Counted from the stretch's first letter, positions 1 to 7,879 are shown. The stretch is DNA of 24,756 nt from UBA7312 sp002715345 (GCA_964009845.1 CAXGIQ010000008.1:1-24756); one strand, 5' to 3'. Notes: generated by a model not told the origin, from the sequence alone. Translations and numbers: made by a program.

Positions 1-2
1 AT

Positions 3-134
3 GTGGGTTCCCATGTATTGAGAGGGATTGGGGCTGATATGATGCGTCCTTCATTGCGTTTTTCATTCAGTAAATACAACACCAAAGAGGAGCTTGATTA
101 TGTTATCAGTCAGTTAAAATCTTTATTTAGTTAA
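3..134 (+). CDS. Cysteine desulfurase, C-terminal fragment
   Basis: The window opens inside a gene whose last 43 codons are visible, ending at TAA 132-134. The residues SHVLRGIG, RPSLRFSF and KYNTKEELDYVI match the C-terminal end of NifS/IscS-type cysteine desulfurases, which are PLP enzymes that take sulfur from cysteine for Fe-S cluster or thiolated-tRNA synthesis. The catalytic cysteine loop and PLP lysine lie upstream of the window, so the subfamily cannot be decided. Its 3' end overlaps the converging glycosyltransferase gene by 12 bp, and no terminator hairpin is visible. Confidence 0.75.
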   Translation: MGSHVLRGIGADMMRPSLRFSFSKYNTKEELDYVISQLKSLFS

Positions 135-1121
135 ATCGCTAAATCGCTTTTTTCCTTGAAGGTAATAAGCTGTTAAGATATTTACAGGATAGAGCTTTGC
201 CTTAAAGGTTTTCTCTCTTTTCTTTTCCAGCTTAGCGATGGATGCATAAAATGCAAAATGAGCTCTAACTATCGCCCAGATGTGAATAATTTTCCCTTCA
301 CTTAAAAATTTAATCCCAGCCAGGCCATCTAAAAGAAGTCTTTGAAAGATTGTTCTCCAAGGCTTTTCTAGGTTTTTATACAACATGAAAAGATTGTTTC
401 GGAAGTTGAGGTAGGTTTTAAAAGAACTACCACTTTGTAATGTACCGCCTCCTACATGATAAACCATAGATTTTGGTTCTACCCAGACAGCATAACCTTT
501 GTTCTGTAATCGCCAACAAAGGTCAATTTCTTCCATGTGCGCAAAGAAATCATCATCTAATCCACCTATCTCATGATAAGCATTTGCACGGACAAAAAGA
601 CAAGCGCCTGTTGCCCAAAATATTGGAATAGCTTTTTCGTATTGCAGTTCATCCTTTTCAATAGTATCGAAAATACGCCCTCTACAAAAAGGGTATCCTA
701 ACTGATCTACAAAGCCTCCACAGGCTCCTGCATATTCGAACTTTTCTTTCTTATGGTAGCTTCTGATTTTAGGTTGGCAAGCAACAATTTTATGATCGCT
801 TTCCATGCGTTGGATAACAGCTGTTAACCAATGTTCTGTAACTTCAATATCGGAATTTAGTAAGACATAATAATCTGCGCAAATTACTTGAAATGCTTGA
901 TTGTAACCTCCTGTATACCCATCATTTTTTAAGTTTTTAATTAACTTAACAGTAGGGTGATTTTCTTGTATATAGGTAACAGAACAATCTGTGCTAGCGT
1001 TATCTGCTACATACACTTCTGCTTCTGGACTTTTATTGACTACATCTCCTAAAAACTTCTCTAACCAATGTAGCCCATTGTAGTTCAGAATTACGACTGC
1101 TATGTTCGGCTGTGTTTCCAT
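123..1121 (-). CDS. Glycosyltransferase family 2 (rhamnosyltransferase-like)
   Basis: This is a cytoplasmic GT-A fold glycosyltransferase that probably adds a sugar to a lipopolysaccharide, exopolysaccharide or similar acceptor. Counting from the chosen start, VVILNYNG (about residues 9-16) is the nucleotide-binding first strand, VADNASTD follows, and LLNSD (about 87-91) carries the metal-binding acidic motif. WATGACLFVRA and MEEIDLCWRLQ are the usual acceptor-side motifs of the rhamnosyltransferase-like GT2 group. The chosen start (METQPN) gives 332 aa and overlaps the preceding acyltransferase by 22 nt. An in-frame ATG at 1142 would add seven residues and lengthen the overlap. It is the last gene of a three-gene envelope operon. 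The sugar and acceptor cannot be read from the sequence. Confidence 0.88.
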   Translation of the reverse strand: METQPNIAVVILNYNGLHWLEKFLGDVVNKSPEAEVYVADNASTDCSVTYIQENHPTVKLIKNLKNDGYTGGYNQAFQVICADYYVLLNSDIEVTEHWLTAVIQRMESDHKIVACQPKIRSYHKKEKFEYAGACGGFVDQLGYPFCRGRIFDTIEKDELQYEKAIPIFWATGACLFVRANAYHEIGGLDDDFFAHMEEIDLCWRLQNKGYAVWVEPKSMVYHVGGGTLQSGSSFKTYLNFRNNLFMLYKNLEKPWRTIFQRLLLDGLAGIKFLSEGKIIHIWAIVRAHFAFYASIAKLEKKREKTFKAKLYPVNILTAYYLQGKKRFSDLTK

Positions 1122-1954
1122 CTTCTGTGCGACCATAACCAAAATTCCGGCCTCTCCTTTATTTTTTCTTCTAATTTTTGAGTGTGCAAATTAGTGATTT
1201 CTCCTTCAGGGTGTGTTTGAGGGTTTTCGGTGATGAGTTCAAAACTCATTTCGTAATACCCATTCTTAATTTTATCAATATGAACGAACATCACGGGGCA
1301 ATTCAATTTTTTAGCTAGTTTTTCCGTCCCTGAAAAAACAGCCGTTTCTTGATTTAAAAAAGTGGTCCAGTAATTAACTTCATTTTTGGTGGGGGTTTGG
1401 TCTCCAATCACCCCAATTAGCCTAGGCTTGTTACCTTTTTTTAATAGGTATCTAACACTCTCTTTCATACTAACCAAAGTAGCACCGAATTTACTTCTTT
1501 GTTTCTTCATTTGCTGATTCCAAAAGGAAGATGATAGTGGTTTGTAAACACCCACCATTTCGTGATTGCTGACTAAAGAGGTGGCTAGTAAACCCCATTC
1601 CCAGTTTCCATAATGCCCTAGCACTAAAATCACATCTTTTCTTTCGCTATAATAATGCTGAATAAGCTCTTTATTTTTAAACTGAATACGTTTTCTAATG
1701 GATTTTTTAGAGATGCAAAACATCTTTATCATCTCAATTAAAAACTGAGCAAAGTGCTTGTAAAATTGCTTGGTAATTCGTCTTTTTTCTTGTGTTGATT
1801 TATTAGGAAAGCTATTGTTTAAATTTGATTGAATAATGGATTTTCTATAGGAGGTTATATGTAAAATAAACATTCCAATATTAGAAAAGAAGATAAGTAC
1901 ACTGTAAGGAAGTGTTGCTAATGTTTTAGTGAAAAGTAACAATATTAAGTTCAT
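1100..1954 (-). CDS. LpxL/HtrB-type lysophospholipid acyltransferase (lipid A late acyltransferase)
   Basis: This is a 284-aa protein of the LPLAT family that transfers an acyl chain to lipid A or a related lipid at the inner membrane. A hydrophobic N-terminal segment (about residues 1-33) anchors it. The family's HX4D/E motif is seen as HYGNWE (H114, E119), preceded by DVILVLG. IGDQTPTKNE and the C-terminal WLWSHRRWK are further hallmarks of the LpxL/LpxM family. The ATG overlaps the stop of the GWxTD gene by one base (TAATG), a sign of translational coupling. lpxB lies elsewhere in the window in another operon. The acyl chain and the position it modifies are not predictable here. A role in ornithine or other aminolipid synthesis is a less likely alternative. 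Confidence 0.88.
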   Translation of the reverse strand: MNLILLLFTKTLATLPYSVLIFFSNIGMFILHITSYRKSIIQSNLNNSFPNKSTQEKRRITKQFYKHFAQFLIEMIKMFCISKKSIRKRIQFKNKELIQHYYSERKDVILVLGHYGNWEWGLLATSLVSNHEMVGVYKPLSSSFWNQQMKKQRSKFGATLVSMKESVRYLLKKGNKPRLIGVIGDQTPTKNEVNYWTTFLNQETAVFSGTEKLAKKLNCPVMFVHIDKIKNGYYEMSFELITENPQTHPEGEITNLHTQKLEEKIKERPEFWLWSHRRWKHSRT

Positions 1955-3354
1955 TACTTTGGATTCATAAAATAATCAAGCGGTGAATTAAGGTCAAAAT
2001 GTGGATCATTCATTTCATCACTAAATCTCATTAACCACTCAAAATTTGTATTTTCCCCTTCTACATTGGAAAGAACTAAATCCATATTATTCCCTAAATT
2101 TCTGTTAGTGAAAACAAATGTGCAATTTCGTTGATTTCCTATTGAATGGTAATGCCAAACTTCAAACGGTTTTTGAGTGTTAGAAAAGTGTTCTTTGTTT
2201 CTTGTGTTGGGGGGGCCATATTTTAAATAAATCCGACCCATATCTGTTAGGTATCCCTTAAACTGTCCATTGCTGAAACTATTATTTACAGCATTTACTA
2301 GTTTTTTGTAGTTATTCCATGCTAAATCAGGATCTAGAGCATTTCTGTTTTTCCAAAATCCATAAAAGAATTTCTGCATGAGCTTTATATCGTCATACTG
2401 TATTTGATTTTTAATAAAAAGGTCCTCCAGGGGGGTTTGTATAGGGTATAGATAATTGAGATACTTTTTTAGTGTGTCTTTATTTGTTATGTGTTGTACA
2501 AAGGTGTGTTCAACTTGATATTTGTTTATGATTTCTGGAGATAAATTTTGGTTAAGTCTAATGATGTCAACTTCTTTAGAGTTAAGAATATTTTGGTTTT
2601 CATCTATTAGTGAGTATGTGAGTGTGTAGTTTCCAGATGGTAAGTTTTCAATATTAATACTTTCCAGAATAGGCGTTACCTTGGCTTTCTCTAATACTTT
2701 TGTTCTAGTAAACTCAGTAAGTAATTGTCCGTTACTATTTTTAAGGGTAGTCTGAATTGCACATTTTTCTTTCAAATTGTATAGTTCTAAATAATAACTT
2801 AACTTAGATATATCAGAAGGGTAATAATGAGATACAGATGGTATTAAGTCATATCCACTTTTGGTTAAAATTGATTTTTTTGTACTAGCACTGAATTCAC
2901 TTACTAATTCAATATCTGAAATGGTATTTTCGTTATTTGAATAAATAGCTATTAATTGCTGATGTTCTAGAGTTTCTTGTTTGCTGTGTATATCATGAAT
3001 ACTTAAAGTTAGTATGTATTGGCCATTATTTATTGGAATTCGTTGTTGATCAATAAATTTGAAAGCTATAGAACTAGTGTCATGAAGTTCTGGACTTAAT
3101 AATCTATATCGATCGGAGTAAGTTATTGCTCCTTCTTTTTCTAATTGCAGTTTAATTTCTACCTCTCCTTGATGTAATTTTTCTTTAATCTCTTTGTATA
3201 CTATACTTCTAGCATCAATAGAAATATAGGTTTCAAGAAATGGTTCATCTATAGCGTAAAATACTGAATAGTTGAACATTGCACTTAATTGTTGTGCATA
3301 TGTATAGTGAGAAAATAGAGAATAAATAAGTATTGAGAAGATGTATTTTTTCAT
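1954..3354 (-). CDS. GWxTD domain-containing secreted protein
   Basis: I take the start at MKKYIFSILI, because an upstream ATG at 3384 would place ten unlikely residues before an otherwise normal signal peptide ending near HYTYAQ. The mature protein is about 445 aa and has no membrane segment. The C-terminal part carries a GWxTD-type domain: FKGYLTDMGRIYLKYGPP (about residues 363-380), then PFEVWHYH and FTNRNLG. The tryptophan of the eponymous GWxTD motif is tyrosine here. The domain is common in Bacteroidota and Acidobacteria and its function is unknown. The N-terminal part looks like beta-rich extracellular repeats. It is the first gene of the operon with the acyltransferase and glycosyltransferase, which suggests a cell-envelope role, but that is inference only. 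Confidence 0.8.
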   Translation of the reverse strand: MKKYIFSILIYSLFSHYTYAQQLSAMFNYSVFYAIDEPFLETYISIDARSIVYKEIKEKLHQGEVEIKLQLEKEGAITYSDRYRLLSPELHDTSSIAFKFIDQQRIPINNGQYILTLSIHDIHSKQETLEHQQLIAIYSNNENTISDIELVSEFSASTKKSILTKSGYDLIPSVSHYYPSDISKLSYYLELYNLKEKCAIQTTLKNSNGQLLTEFTRTKVLEKAKVTPILESINIENLPSGNYTLTYSLIDENQNILNSKEVDIIRLNQNLSPEIINKYQVEHTFVQHITNKDTLKKYLNYLYPIQTPLEDLFIKNQIQYDDIKLMQKFFYGFWKNRNALDPDLAWNNYKKLVNAVNNSFSNGQFKGYLTDMGRIYLKYGPPNTRNKEHFSNTQKPFEVWHYHSIGNQRNCTFVFTNRNLGNNMDLVLSNVEGENTNFEWLMRFSDEMNDPHFDLNSPLDYFMNPK

Positions 3355-3411
3355 ACTTGCAAACTGATAAGCTAAAGTAAGCATAAAAACGCTGAAAAAG
3401 TATACTTCTTA

Positions 3412-3444
3412 TTTGGTGTAGGAAATAAAAATATTTTACATTTG
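3412..3444 (+). promoter_or_regulatory. Bacteroidota-type promoter of tRNA-Ser
   Basis: A TTTG box at 3412-3415 and a perfect TAnnTTTG box (TACATTTG, 3437-3444) are separated by 21 bp. The tRNA begins 10 nt after the last base of the -7 box. Confidence 0.75.
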
Positions 3445-3453
3445 CCATCCCCA

Positions 3454-3538
3454 GGAGAGATGGCAGAGTGGTCGAATGCGGTGGTCTTGAAAACCATTGT
3501 ACCGCGAGGTACCGGGGGTTCGAATCCCTCTCTCTCCG
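3454..3538 (+). tRNA. tRNA-Ser(TGA)
   Basis: This 85-nt class II tRNA folds fully by eye. The acceptor stem GGAGAGA pairs with TCTCTCC. The anticodon loop is CTTGAAA (anticodon TGA). A long variable arm (GTACC-GCGA-GGTAC) is diagnostic of Ser/Leu/Tyr. The T loop is TTCGAAT and the discriminator base is G. The 3' CCA is not encoded. It is transcribed divergently from the GWxTD gene. Confidence 0.97.
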
Positions 3539-3542
3539 CAAG

Positions 3543-3575
3543 AAAAAGCCCGATTCAATGAATTGGGCTTTTTTT
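3543..3575 (+). terminator. Intrinsic terminator after tRNA-Ser, probably bidirectional
   Basis: The stem AAAAAGCCCGATT / AATTGGGCTTTTT encloses the loop CAATG and is followed by a T run. It lies between the convergent tRNA-Ser and ribH genes, and a T run is also present on the minus strand. Confidence 0.85.
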
Positions 3576-3589
3576 ATGATTGTATTTTA

Positions 3590-4069
3590 TTACTTTAGTT
3601 CTTTTTGCAAGGCCACCATTTTAATAGCTGTTACAGCAGCTTCAGTTCCTTTGTTTCCGTGTTTTCCTCCAGAACGATCAATTGCTTGTTGTAGATTGTT
3701 ATCGGTAAGTACGCCAAAAATAACAGCTTTATTATACTTCAAAGTAACATCTTTAATACCTAGAGCTGTTGCTTCGCAAACAAAATCGAAATGTTTGGTT
3801 TCCCCTTGTATAACACTTCCTAAACAAATAACCGCATCTACATCGGTATAATCTAATAGAAATTGTGCTCCTAATGCTAATTCAAAACTGCCAGGAACAT
3901 CTTTTCTAATTATATGATTGCACCCAAAAATATTTAGCGCTTCTATAGCGCCTTGGTACAGCCCTTCAGTTATTTGATTGTTCCATTCGGCCACAACAAT
4001 ACCAATTTTCATATCTTTAGCAGAAGGTACTTTACTGTAGTCAAGATCAGATAATTTTTTTGTAGCCAT
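3590..4069 (-). CDS. ribH: 6,7-dimethyl-8-ribityllumazine synthase
   Basis: This 159-aa enzyme condenses 5-amino-6-ribitylaminouracil with 3,4-dihydroxy-2-butanone 4-phosphate, the penultimate step of riboflavin synthesis in the cytoplasm. Family motifs are in order: VVAEWNNQITEGLYQGA (substrate-binding aromatic region), DVPGSFELALGA, CLGSVIQGETKHFDFV containing the catalytic-loop histidine, and FGVLTDNNLQQAIDRSGG. Length is normal for the family. It lies 41 nt downstream of the TPR protein gene, with a strong terminator between them, so it probably has its own promoter, which I could not identify with certainty. No FMN riboswitch is present in the short upstream gap. Confidence 0.95.
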   Translation of the reverse strand: MATKKLSDLDYSKVPSAKDMKIGIVVAEWNNQITEGLYQGAIEALNIFGCNHIIRKDVPGSFELALGAQFLLDYTDVDAVICLGSVIQGETKHFDFVCEATALGIKDVTLKYNKAVIFGVLTDNNLQQAIDRSGGKHGNKGTEAAVTAIKMVALQKELK

Positions 4070-4078
4070 AATATTTGC

Positions 4079-4106
4079 AAAAAAAAACTCGCTTAGCGAG
4101 CTTTTT
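4079..4106 (-). terminator. Intrinsic terminator after the TPR membrane protein gene
   Basis: Read on the minus strand, CTCGC-TAA-GCGAG is followed by nine T residues. It separates the TPR protein gene from ribH downstream. Confidence 0.8.
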
Positions 4107-4110
4107 GTTT

Positions 4111-4794
4111 TTATTGCATCAAGGATGCTTTTGTAATATACTTTTCAATCTCTTGCCCCTCTTGTGTTTCAGGATAATTATCTTTTATAAAGTTATAAAT
4201 ATTGATAGCTTCACCGTATGTGTTTTGACTTTCGTGTGCTAAGGCTGCTCTCATTAAGTAAGTTGCTCCAGTGTAACCGTTATTACTATTGTATCCTGCT
4301 TGTTCAAAAAAGTCAATAGCATTATTTACATCACCAAGCTCCCAATAAGCATCACCAATACTTCCTAACGCAATTGAATAAACCATTTCATCTTCAGCTT
4401 TAAATTTAGATAAGTGCTCAATAGCGCTTTCATAATCTGCTTGTTTAAGGTAACAGATTCCTGTATAATATTGAGCTAAATTGCCAGCTTCTGTACTTTT
4501 GTAACTATCAATAATATCTAAAAATCCAAGGTATTGTCCGTCTCCATTAAGAGCAATGTCATAAGCATCATTTGCAAAATGTTTTTCTGCCATAAACATT
4601 TCTCCCAACGCTTCGTTATTTAATGGTTCTAAATAGAATTTTTGATAACCAACATAGATTGCTATTATTCCTACAATTGCAAAAACAAATGTAAGCAATT
4701 GGCTTTGGTTGTTTTCCACCCACTGTTCTGTTTTACTAAGTGTTTCTTCTACTGCAGCTAATTGCTCTTCTGTTTTATTGGTCTTTTTTGCCAT
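4111..4794 (-). CDS. TPR-repeat inner-membrane protein (YfgM-like)
   Basis: The start is taken at MAKKTNKTEEQ (227 aa). The ATG at 4815 would only add seven residues before the lysine-rich cytoplasmic tail. A short cytoplasmic segment with coiled-coil character (EEQLAAVEETLSKTEQW) leads into one membrane span, LLTFVFAIVGIIAIYVGY. The rest is periplasmic and built of tetratricopeptide helices: AQYYTGICYLKQADYESAIEHL, IALGSIGDAYWELGDVNNAI and MRAALAHESQNTYGEAINIY. Architecture resembles the YfgM family, which in Enterobacteria works beside the Sec translocon with periplasmic chaperones. In Bacteroidota the role is not established. It is monocistronic, divergent from recF and bounded by a terminator. 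Confidence 0.75.
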   Translation of the reverse strand: MAKKTNKTEEQLAAVEETLSKTEQWVENNQSQLLTFVFAIVGIIAIYVGYQKFYLEPLNNEALGEMFMAEKHFANDAYDIALNGDGQYLGFLDIIDSYKSTEAGNLAQYYTGICYLKQADYESAIEHLSKFKAEDEMVYSIALGSIGDAYWELGDVNNAIDFFEQAGYNSNNGYTGATYLMRAALAHESQNTYGEAINIYNFIKDNYPETQEGQEIEKYITKASLMQ

Positions 4795-4907
4795 ATTATA
4801 AAATATTAGAGCCACAAAAATAATCTTTTTTTCCGTTTGAAAAAGTCTTGTTTAACAAAGGAAGATTGCTTGAAAAATAATACTTTAGATTCGAATTTTA
4901 AAGAAGT

Positions 4908-6014
4908 ATGTTTTTAGCACGACTTTCCGTATTAAATTTTAAGAATCACGAAGACAGCTCGATAGAGCTCTCGAACAACATCAATTGTTTTGTTGGAAAT
5001 AATGGTTCTGGAAAGACGAATTTGCTAGATGCAATTCACTATTTATCTTTCACTAAAAGCTATTTCAATAATCAAGATGTTTTGAATATAAAACACGAAC
5101 AGCCTTTTTTAGCTGTTGAAGGACAGTTTAACAAAGAGGGTAAGGAAGAAGTAGTGCATTGCGGGATTAAACGAGGTGCCAAAAAAGTGGTGAAGCGTAA
5201 TAAAAAAAGTTACGAGCGATTAGCAGATCATATTGGTTTGTTTCCTTTGGTTATGATTTCTCCAACAGACACTAATCTTATACTAGAGGGGAGTGAGGCG
5301 CGTAGAAAATACTTGGATGCGGTTGTTTCTCAGTTTGACAGAGTGTATTTAGAACAGCTAATTCAGTACGGAAAGTTGATAGCACAACGAAACGTAGTGC
5401 TTAAGGAAATGGTAAAAGGAGGGCGTTTTGATAATGCTACCTTAGACTTATATGATGAGCAAATTGTTCCGATTGCGCAGCAAATCTTTGAGAAAAGAAA
5501 ATCTTTTTTAGATGAGCTAATTCCTGTTTTTCGTGCATACTATAGCAATATTTCAGGAAATAATGAGAAAGTAAATATAGAGTATAAATCACAATTGTTA
5601 GATGCTAACCTTGTTGATTTGATGCTAGCAAACCGAGAGCGAGACAGATTGTTGCAATACACTTCGGTAGGAGTTCATAAGGATGATTTATTGTTTCAAT
5701 TAGATAGCTTTCCAATCAAGAAAACAGGTTCTCAAGGACAGCAAAAAACATTCTTGATGGCGCTTAAACTTGCTCAATTTGATTTTATGAAAGCGGCTTT
5801 GGGTTATAAACCCATGTTGCTTTTAGATGATGTGTTTGACAAATTAGATGAAAATAGGGTGGAGCAGGTGATGACTTTAGTAGATCAACATCATTTCGGA
5901 CAGATATTTATTACCGATACACATCCAGAAAGGAGTGTGCATATATTCAACAAAATCCAAGCGGATTTTAAAGTGTTTCATATCAAAGAAGGAGCTGTTG
6001 AAAAGGAAGAGTAA
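4908..6014 (+). CDS. recF: DNA replication and repair protein RecF
   Basis: This 368-aa SMC-like ATPase loads RecA at single-strand gaps with RecO and RecR. The Walker A motif is GNNGSGKTN (residues 30-38), the signature region is GSQGQQKTFLMALKLAQFD, and Walker B plus D-loop is MLLLDDVFDKLD. EGSEARRKYLD and SVGVHKDDL are also typical of RecF. The start is the only sensible ATG. A weak -7-like box (TACTTTAG, 4881-4888) lies 19 nt before it. The 3' end overlaps the DUF721 gene, and recF-DUF721 is a recurrent pair in this phylum. Confidence 0.96.
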   Translation: MFLARLSVLNFKNHEDSSIELSNNINCFVGNNGSGKTNLLDAIHYLSFTKSYFNNQDVLNIKHEQPFLAVEGQFNKEGKEEVVHCGIKRGAKKVVKRNKKSYERLADHIGLFPLVMISPTDTNLILEGSEARRKYLDAVVSQFDRVYLEQLIQYGKLIAQRNVVLKEMVKGGRFDNATLDLYDEQIVPIAQQIFEKRKSFLDELIPVFRAYYSNISGNNEKVNIEYKSQLLDANLVDLMLANRERDRLLQYTSVGVHKDDLLFQLDSFPIKKTGSQGQQKTFLMALKLAQFDFMKAALGYKPMLLLDDVFDKLDENRVEQVMTLVDQHHFGQIFITDTHPERSVHIFNKIQADFKVFHIKEGAVEKEE

Positions 6015-6291
6015 TGAACAATCGCTAGGAGAGGTTATCCAAGATTATTTGCGTGAAAGCGGTTGGCAGCAAAAATTGGATGAAATCAAAATTATCACCG
6101 AGTGGGATAAAGTGCTAGGTCCTACTTTGGCTAAGTATACTGATGAGGTATTTATTAAGAATAAGCAACTACATATCCGACTTAAATCGGCTACTTTAAG
6201 ACAAGAACTTTCCTATCAAAAATCAGAACTCGTTAAACAACTGAATGACTCCGTAGGTAAGGAAGTAATTACGGATGTTATCCTCAAATAA
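5998..6291 (+). CDS. DUF721 (DciA-like) family protein
   Basis: This is a short basic protein of 97 aa. The part matching the family begins at KRKSNEQSLGEVIQDYL and continues with EWDKVLGPTLAKYT and LHIRLKSATLRQELSYQK. The only in-frame ATG is far upstream at 5935, inside recF, and would add 21 unrelated residues. The ATG touching the recF stop at 6014 is out of frame. I therefore choose TTG at 5998, which sits just after a GAAGGAG sequence and overlaps recF by 17 nt. DUF721 includes DciA, the ancestral loader of the replicative helicase DnaB, so a link to replication is plausible next to recF but unproven for this short form. Confidence 0.82.
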   Translation: MKRKSNEQSLGEVIQDYLRESGWQQKLDEIKIITEWDKVLGPTLAKYTDEVFIKNKQLHIRLKSATLRQELSYQKSELVKQLNDSVGKEVITDVILK

Positions 6292-6326
6292 AAAAGCCCC
6301 AATCTAAGAGCAGGGCTTTTCTTTTA
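6292..6326. terminator. Bidirectional terminator between DUF721 gene and ndk
   Basis: AAAAGCCC (6292-6299) pairs with GGGCTTTT (6313-6320) around a 13-nt loop. T runs are present on both strands, which suits the two convergent genes on either side. Confidence 0.75.
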
Positions 6327-6340
6327 ATATGCTATATTGC

Positions 6341-6760
6341 TTAGAAACGCTCGAACTTAGAGAAAAAGAATGCACCTTCGATTTCAGCGTTTTCGTCTGA
6401 GTCAGACCCGTGAACAGCATTTTTTGCTTTACTTTCTGCAAATTCTTTACGAATTGTTCCGTCTGCTGCTTCAGCTGGATCAGTTGCGCCAATTAAAGCA
6501 CGGAAATCTGCTACTGCATTGTCTTTTTCTAATATAGCTGCAACAATAGGACCAGAAGACATATAAGAAACCAATTCTCCGTAGAAAGGTCTTTTTTTAT
6601 GTACAGCATAAAAAGCGCTTGCTAATTCTGCAGATAATTCTGTTTTTTTCATCGATACAATGCGGAATCCTGCTGCATTGATACGCTCTAAAATAGCACC
6701 GATATGTCCGTTGGCTACGGCTTCGGGCTTAATCATTGTAAATGTTCTGTTTGTAGCCAT
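6341..6760 (-). CDS. ndk: Nucleoside diphosphate kinase
   Basis: The start is taken at MATNRTFTMIKPEAVANG (139 aa), the usual N terminus. An upstream ATG would add 20 unrelated residues. The enzyme moves the gamma-phosphate from ATP to nucleoside diphosphates through a phosphohistidine. The active-site motif NAVHGSDSDENAEIE is intact, with the histidine at about residue 116, and KRPFYGELVSYMSSGP forms the nucleotide-binding part. Length is normal. The gene is divergent from nrnA, and a perfect TAnnTTTG box lies 36 nt upstream of the start. Confidence 0.96.
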   Translation of the reverse strand: MATNRTFTMIKPEAVANGHIGAILERINAAGFRIVSMKKTELSAELASAFYAVHKKRPFYGELVSYMSSGPIVAAILEKDNAVADFRALIGATDPAEAADGTIRKEFAESKAKNAVHGSDSDENAEIEGAFFFSKFERF

Positions 6761-6796
6761 TACCTTCTTGATTTTAAGCTTGTTTGAATTCGGCTG

Positions 6797-6804
6797 CAAA
6801 GCTA
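6797..6804 (-). promoter_or_regulatory. -7 promoter box of ndk
   Basis: TAGCTTTG on the minus strand matches the Bacteroidota TAnnTTTG consensus, 36 nt before the ndk ATG. No convincing -33 TTTG is seen. Confidence 0.5.
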
Positions 6805-6842
6805 TAAAAAATACATTCATTCTGCACCCCGACTTTTATTCT

Positions 6843-6850
6843 TATTTTTG
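6843..6850 (+). promoter_or_regulatory. -7 promoter box of nrnA operon, immediately before the start codon
   Basis: TATTTTTG matches TAnnTTTG perfectly. Only six bases separate it from the ATG at 6857, so transcription should begin at or next to the start codon. A weak -33 match (TCTG) lies at 6821-6824. Confidence 0.6.
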
Positions 6851-6856
6851 CCGTTT

Positions 6857-7879
6857 ATGAGTGTTGAAGAATTAAATAAACTGAAAGAGCTTTTAGCGGA
6901 TCCCAAAAAGATTGTCATTACCACACATAGAGGTCCAGATGGAGATGCTATGGGTTCTTCTTTGGGTTTGTATAATTACTTGATACAAAAAGGGCATCAA
7001 GTACAGGTAATTACCCCAAATGATTACCCTTCCTTTTTACATTGGATGAAAGGGAATAATCATGTAATTCAGTTTACAAAAGAGCCAGAAGCGGCAGAAC
7101 GCATAACATTAGAGGCAGAAATCATCTTTTGCTTAGATTTCAATACATTAAGTAGGATTGACACCTTTGCTCCAGTTGTGGAACAAGCAAAGGCTTTCAA
7201 GGTTTTAATAGATCACCATCAGCAGCCGGATGAGTTTGATTTTACTTTGTCTGATACATCAGCTTGCTCTACAGCTCAGCTTATTTATGAGTTTTTAGAT
7301 ATGTTTGGAGATGTTGAGGCTATTAACCAAGATATTGCAGAGTGTTTGTATGCTGGCATCATGACAGATACAGGAAACTTCCGTTTTTCATCAGTAACAG
7401 CAAAAACACATGAGATTGTAGCATTTTTAATTAGTAAAGGTGCACAACAAGATAAGGTATACGATTTAGTACATGATAATAATTCGGTTAATCGTTTGAA
7501 ACTTTTGGGTTACTGCCTCAACGAAAAGTTAGAAGTATTATCCGAGTATGGAACAGCTATTATCAGTTTAACTTCCGATGAATTAAAACGTTTTCAATAT
7601 CAAAAAGGAGATACAGAGGGAGTAGTCAATTACGCCTTATCTATAGAAGGAATATCGGTAGCAGCCTTTTTTGTGGAGCGTGAAGGGGTTGTTAAAATAT
7701 CTTTCCGTTCCAAAGGAGATTTTTCCGTGAATCAATTGGCTAGAGATCATTTCAATGGAGGCGGTCATATCAATGCGGCAGGTGGTGCTTATGGAACAAA
7801 AGTGGAAGAAGCTATTGAGAAATTCAAATCTATTTTACCAGATAATCAATCATTATTACTAATCAATAAAAATAATTAA
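6857..7879 (+). CDS. nrnA: DHH-family phosphoesterase, NrnA-like (nanoRNase / pAp phosphatase)
   Basis: This is a 340-aa cytoplasmic DHH/DHHA1 protein. Metal-binding motifs run in order: THRGPDGDAMGSSLGL (about residues 23-38), CLDFNTLSR, LIDHHQQP (the DHH motif) and GIMTDTGNFRFSS. The C-terminal DHHA1 domain carries FRSKGDFSVNQLARDHFNGGGH and AAGG. NrnA-type enzymes degrade 2-5 nt RNAs and dephosphorylate 3'-phosphoadenosine 5'-phosphate. Which activity dominates cannot be read here. The ATG at 6857 is preferred over the TTG at 6848, because the latter lies inside the promoter box. It heads a three-gene operon, and the FKBP gene starts two bases after its stop codon. Confidence 0.92.
   Translation: MSVEELNKLKELLADPKKIVITTHRGPDGDAMGSSLGLYNYLIQKGHQVQVITPNDYPSFLHWMKGNNHVIQFTKEPEAAERITLEAEIIFCLDFNTLSRIDTFAPVVEQAKAFKVLIDHHQQPDEFDFTLSDTSACSTAQLIYEFLDMFGDVEAINQDIAECLYAGIMTDTGNFRFSSVTAKTHEIVAFLISKGAQQDKVYDLVHDNNSVNRLKLLGYCLNEKLEVLSEYGTAIISLTSDELKRFQYQKGDTEGVVNYALSIEGISVAAFFVEREGVVKISFRSKGDFSVNQLARDHFNGGGHINAAGGAYGTKVEEAIEKFKSILPDNQSLLLINKNN

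Noticed and set aside
3245..3541. 98-aa minus-strand ORF beginning MRRERDSNPRYLAVQ
   Set aside because: It starts on the reverse complement of tRNA-Ser; the SNPRY-type sequence is the well-known false product of reading a tRNA backwards.
4070..4110. FMN riboswitch before ribH
   Set aside because: The gap is too short and is filled by the terminator hairpin of the upstream gene.
5935..5997. N-terminal extension of the DUF721 protein from the ATG at 5935
   Set aside because: These codons are the out-of-frame reading of the recF C terminus and do not resemble the family.
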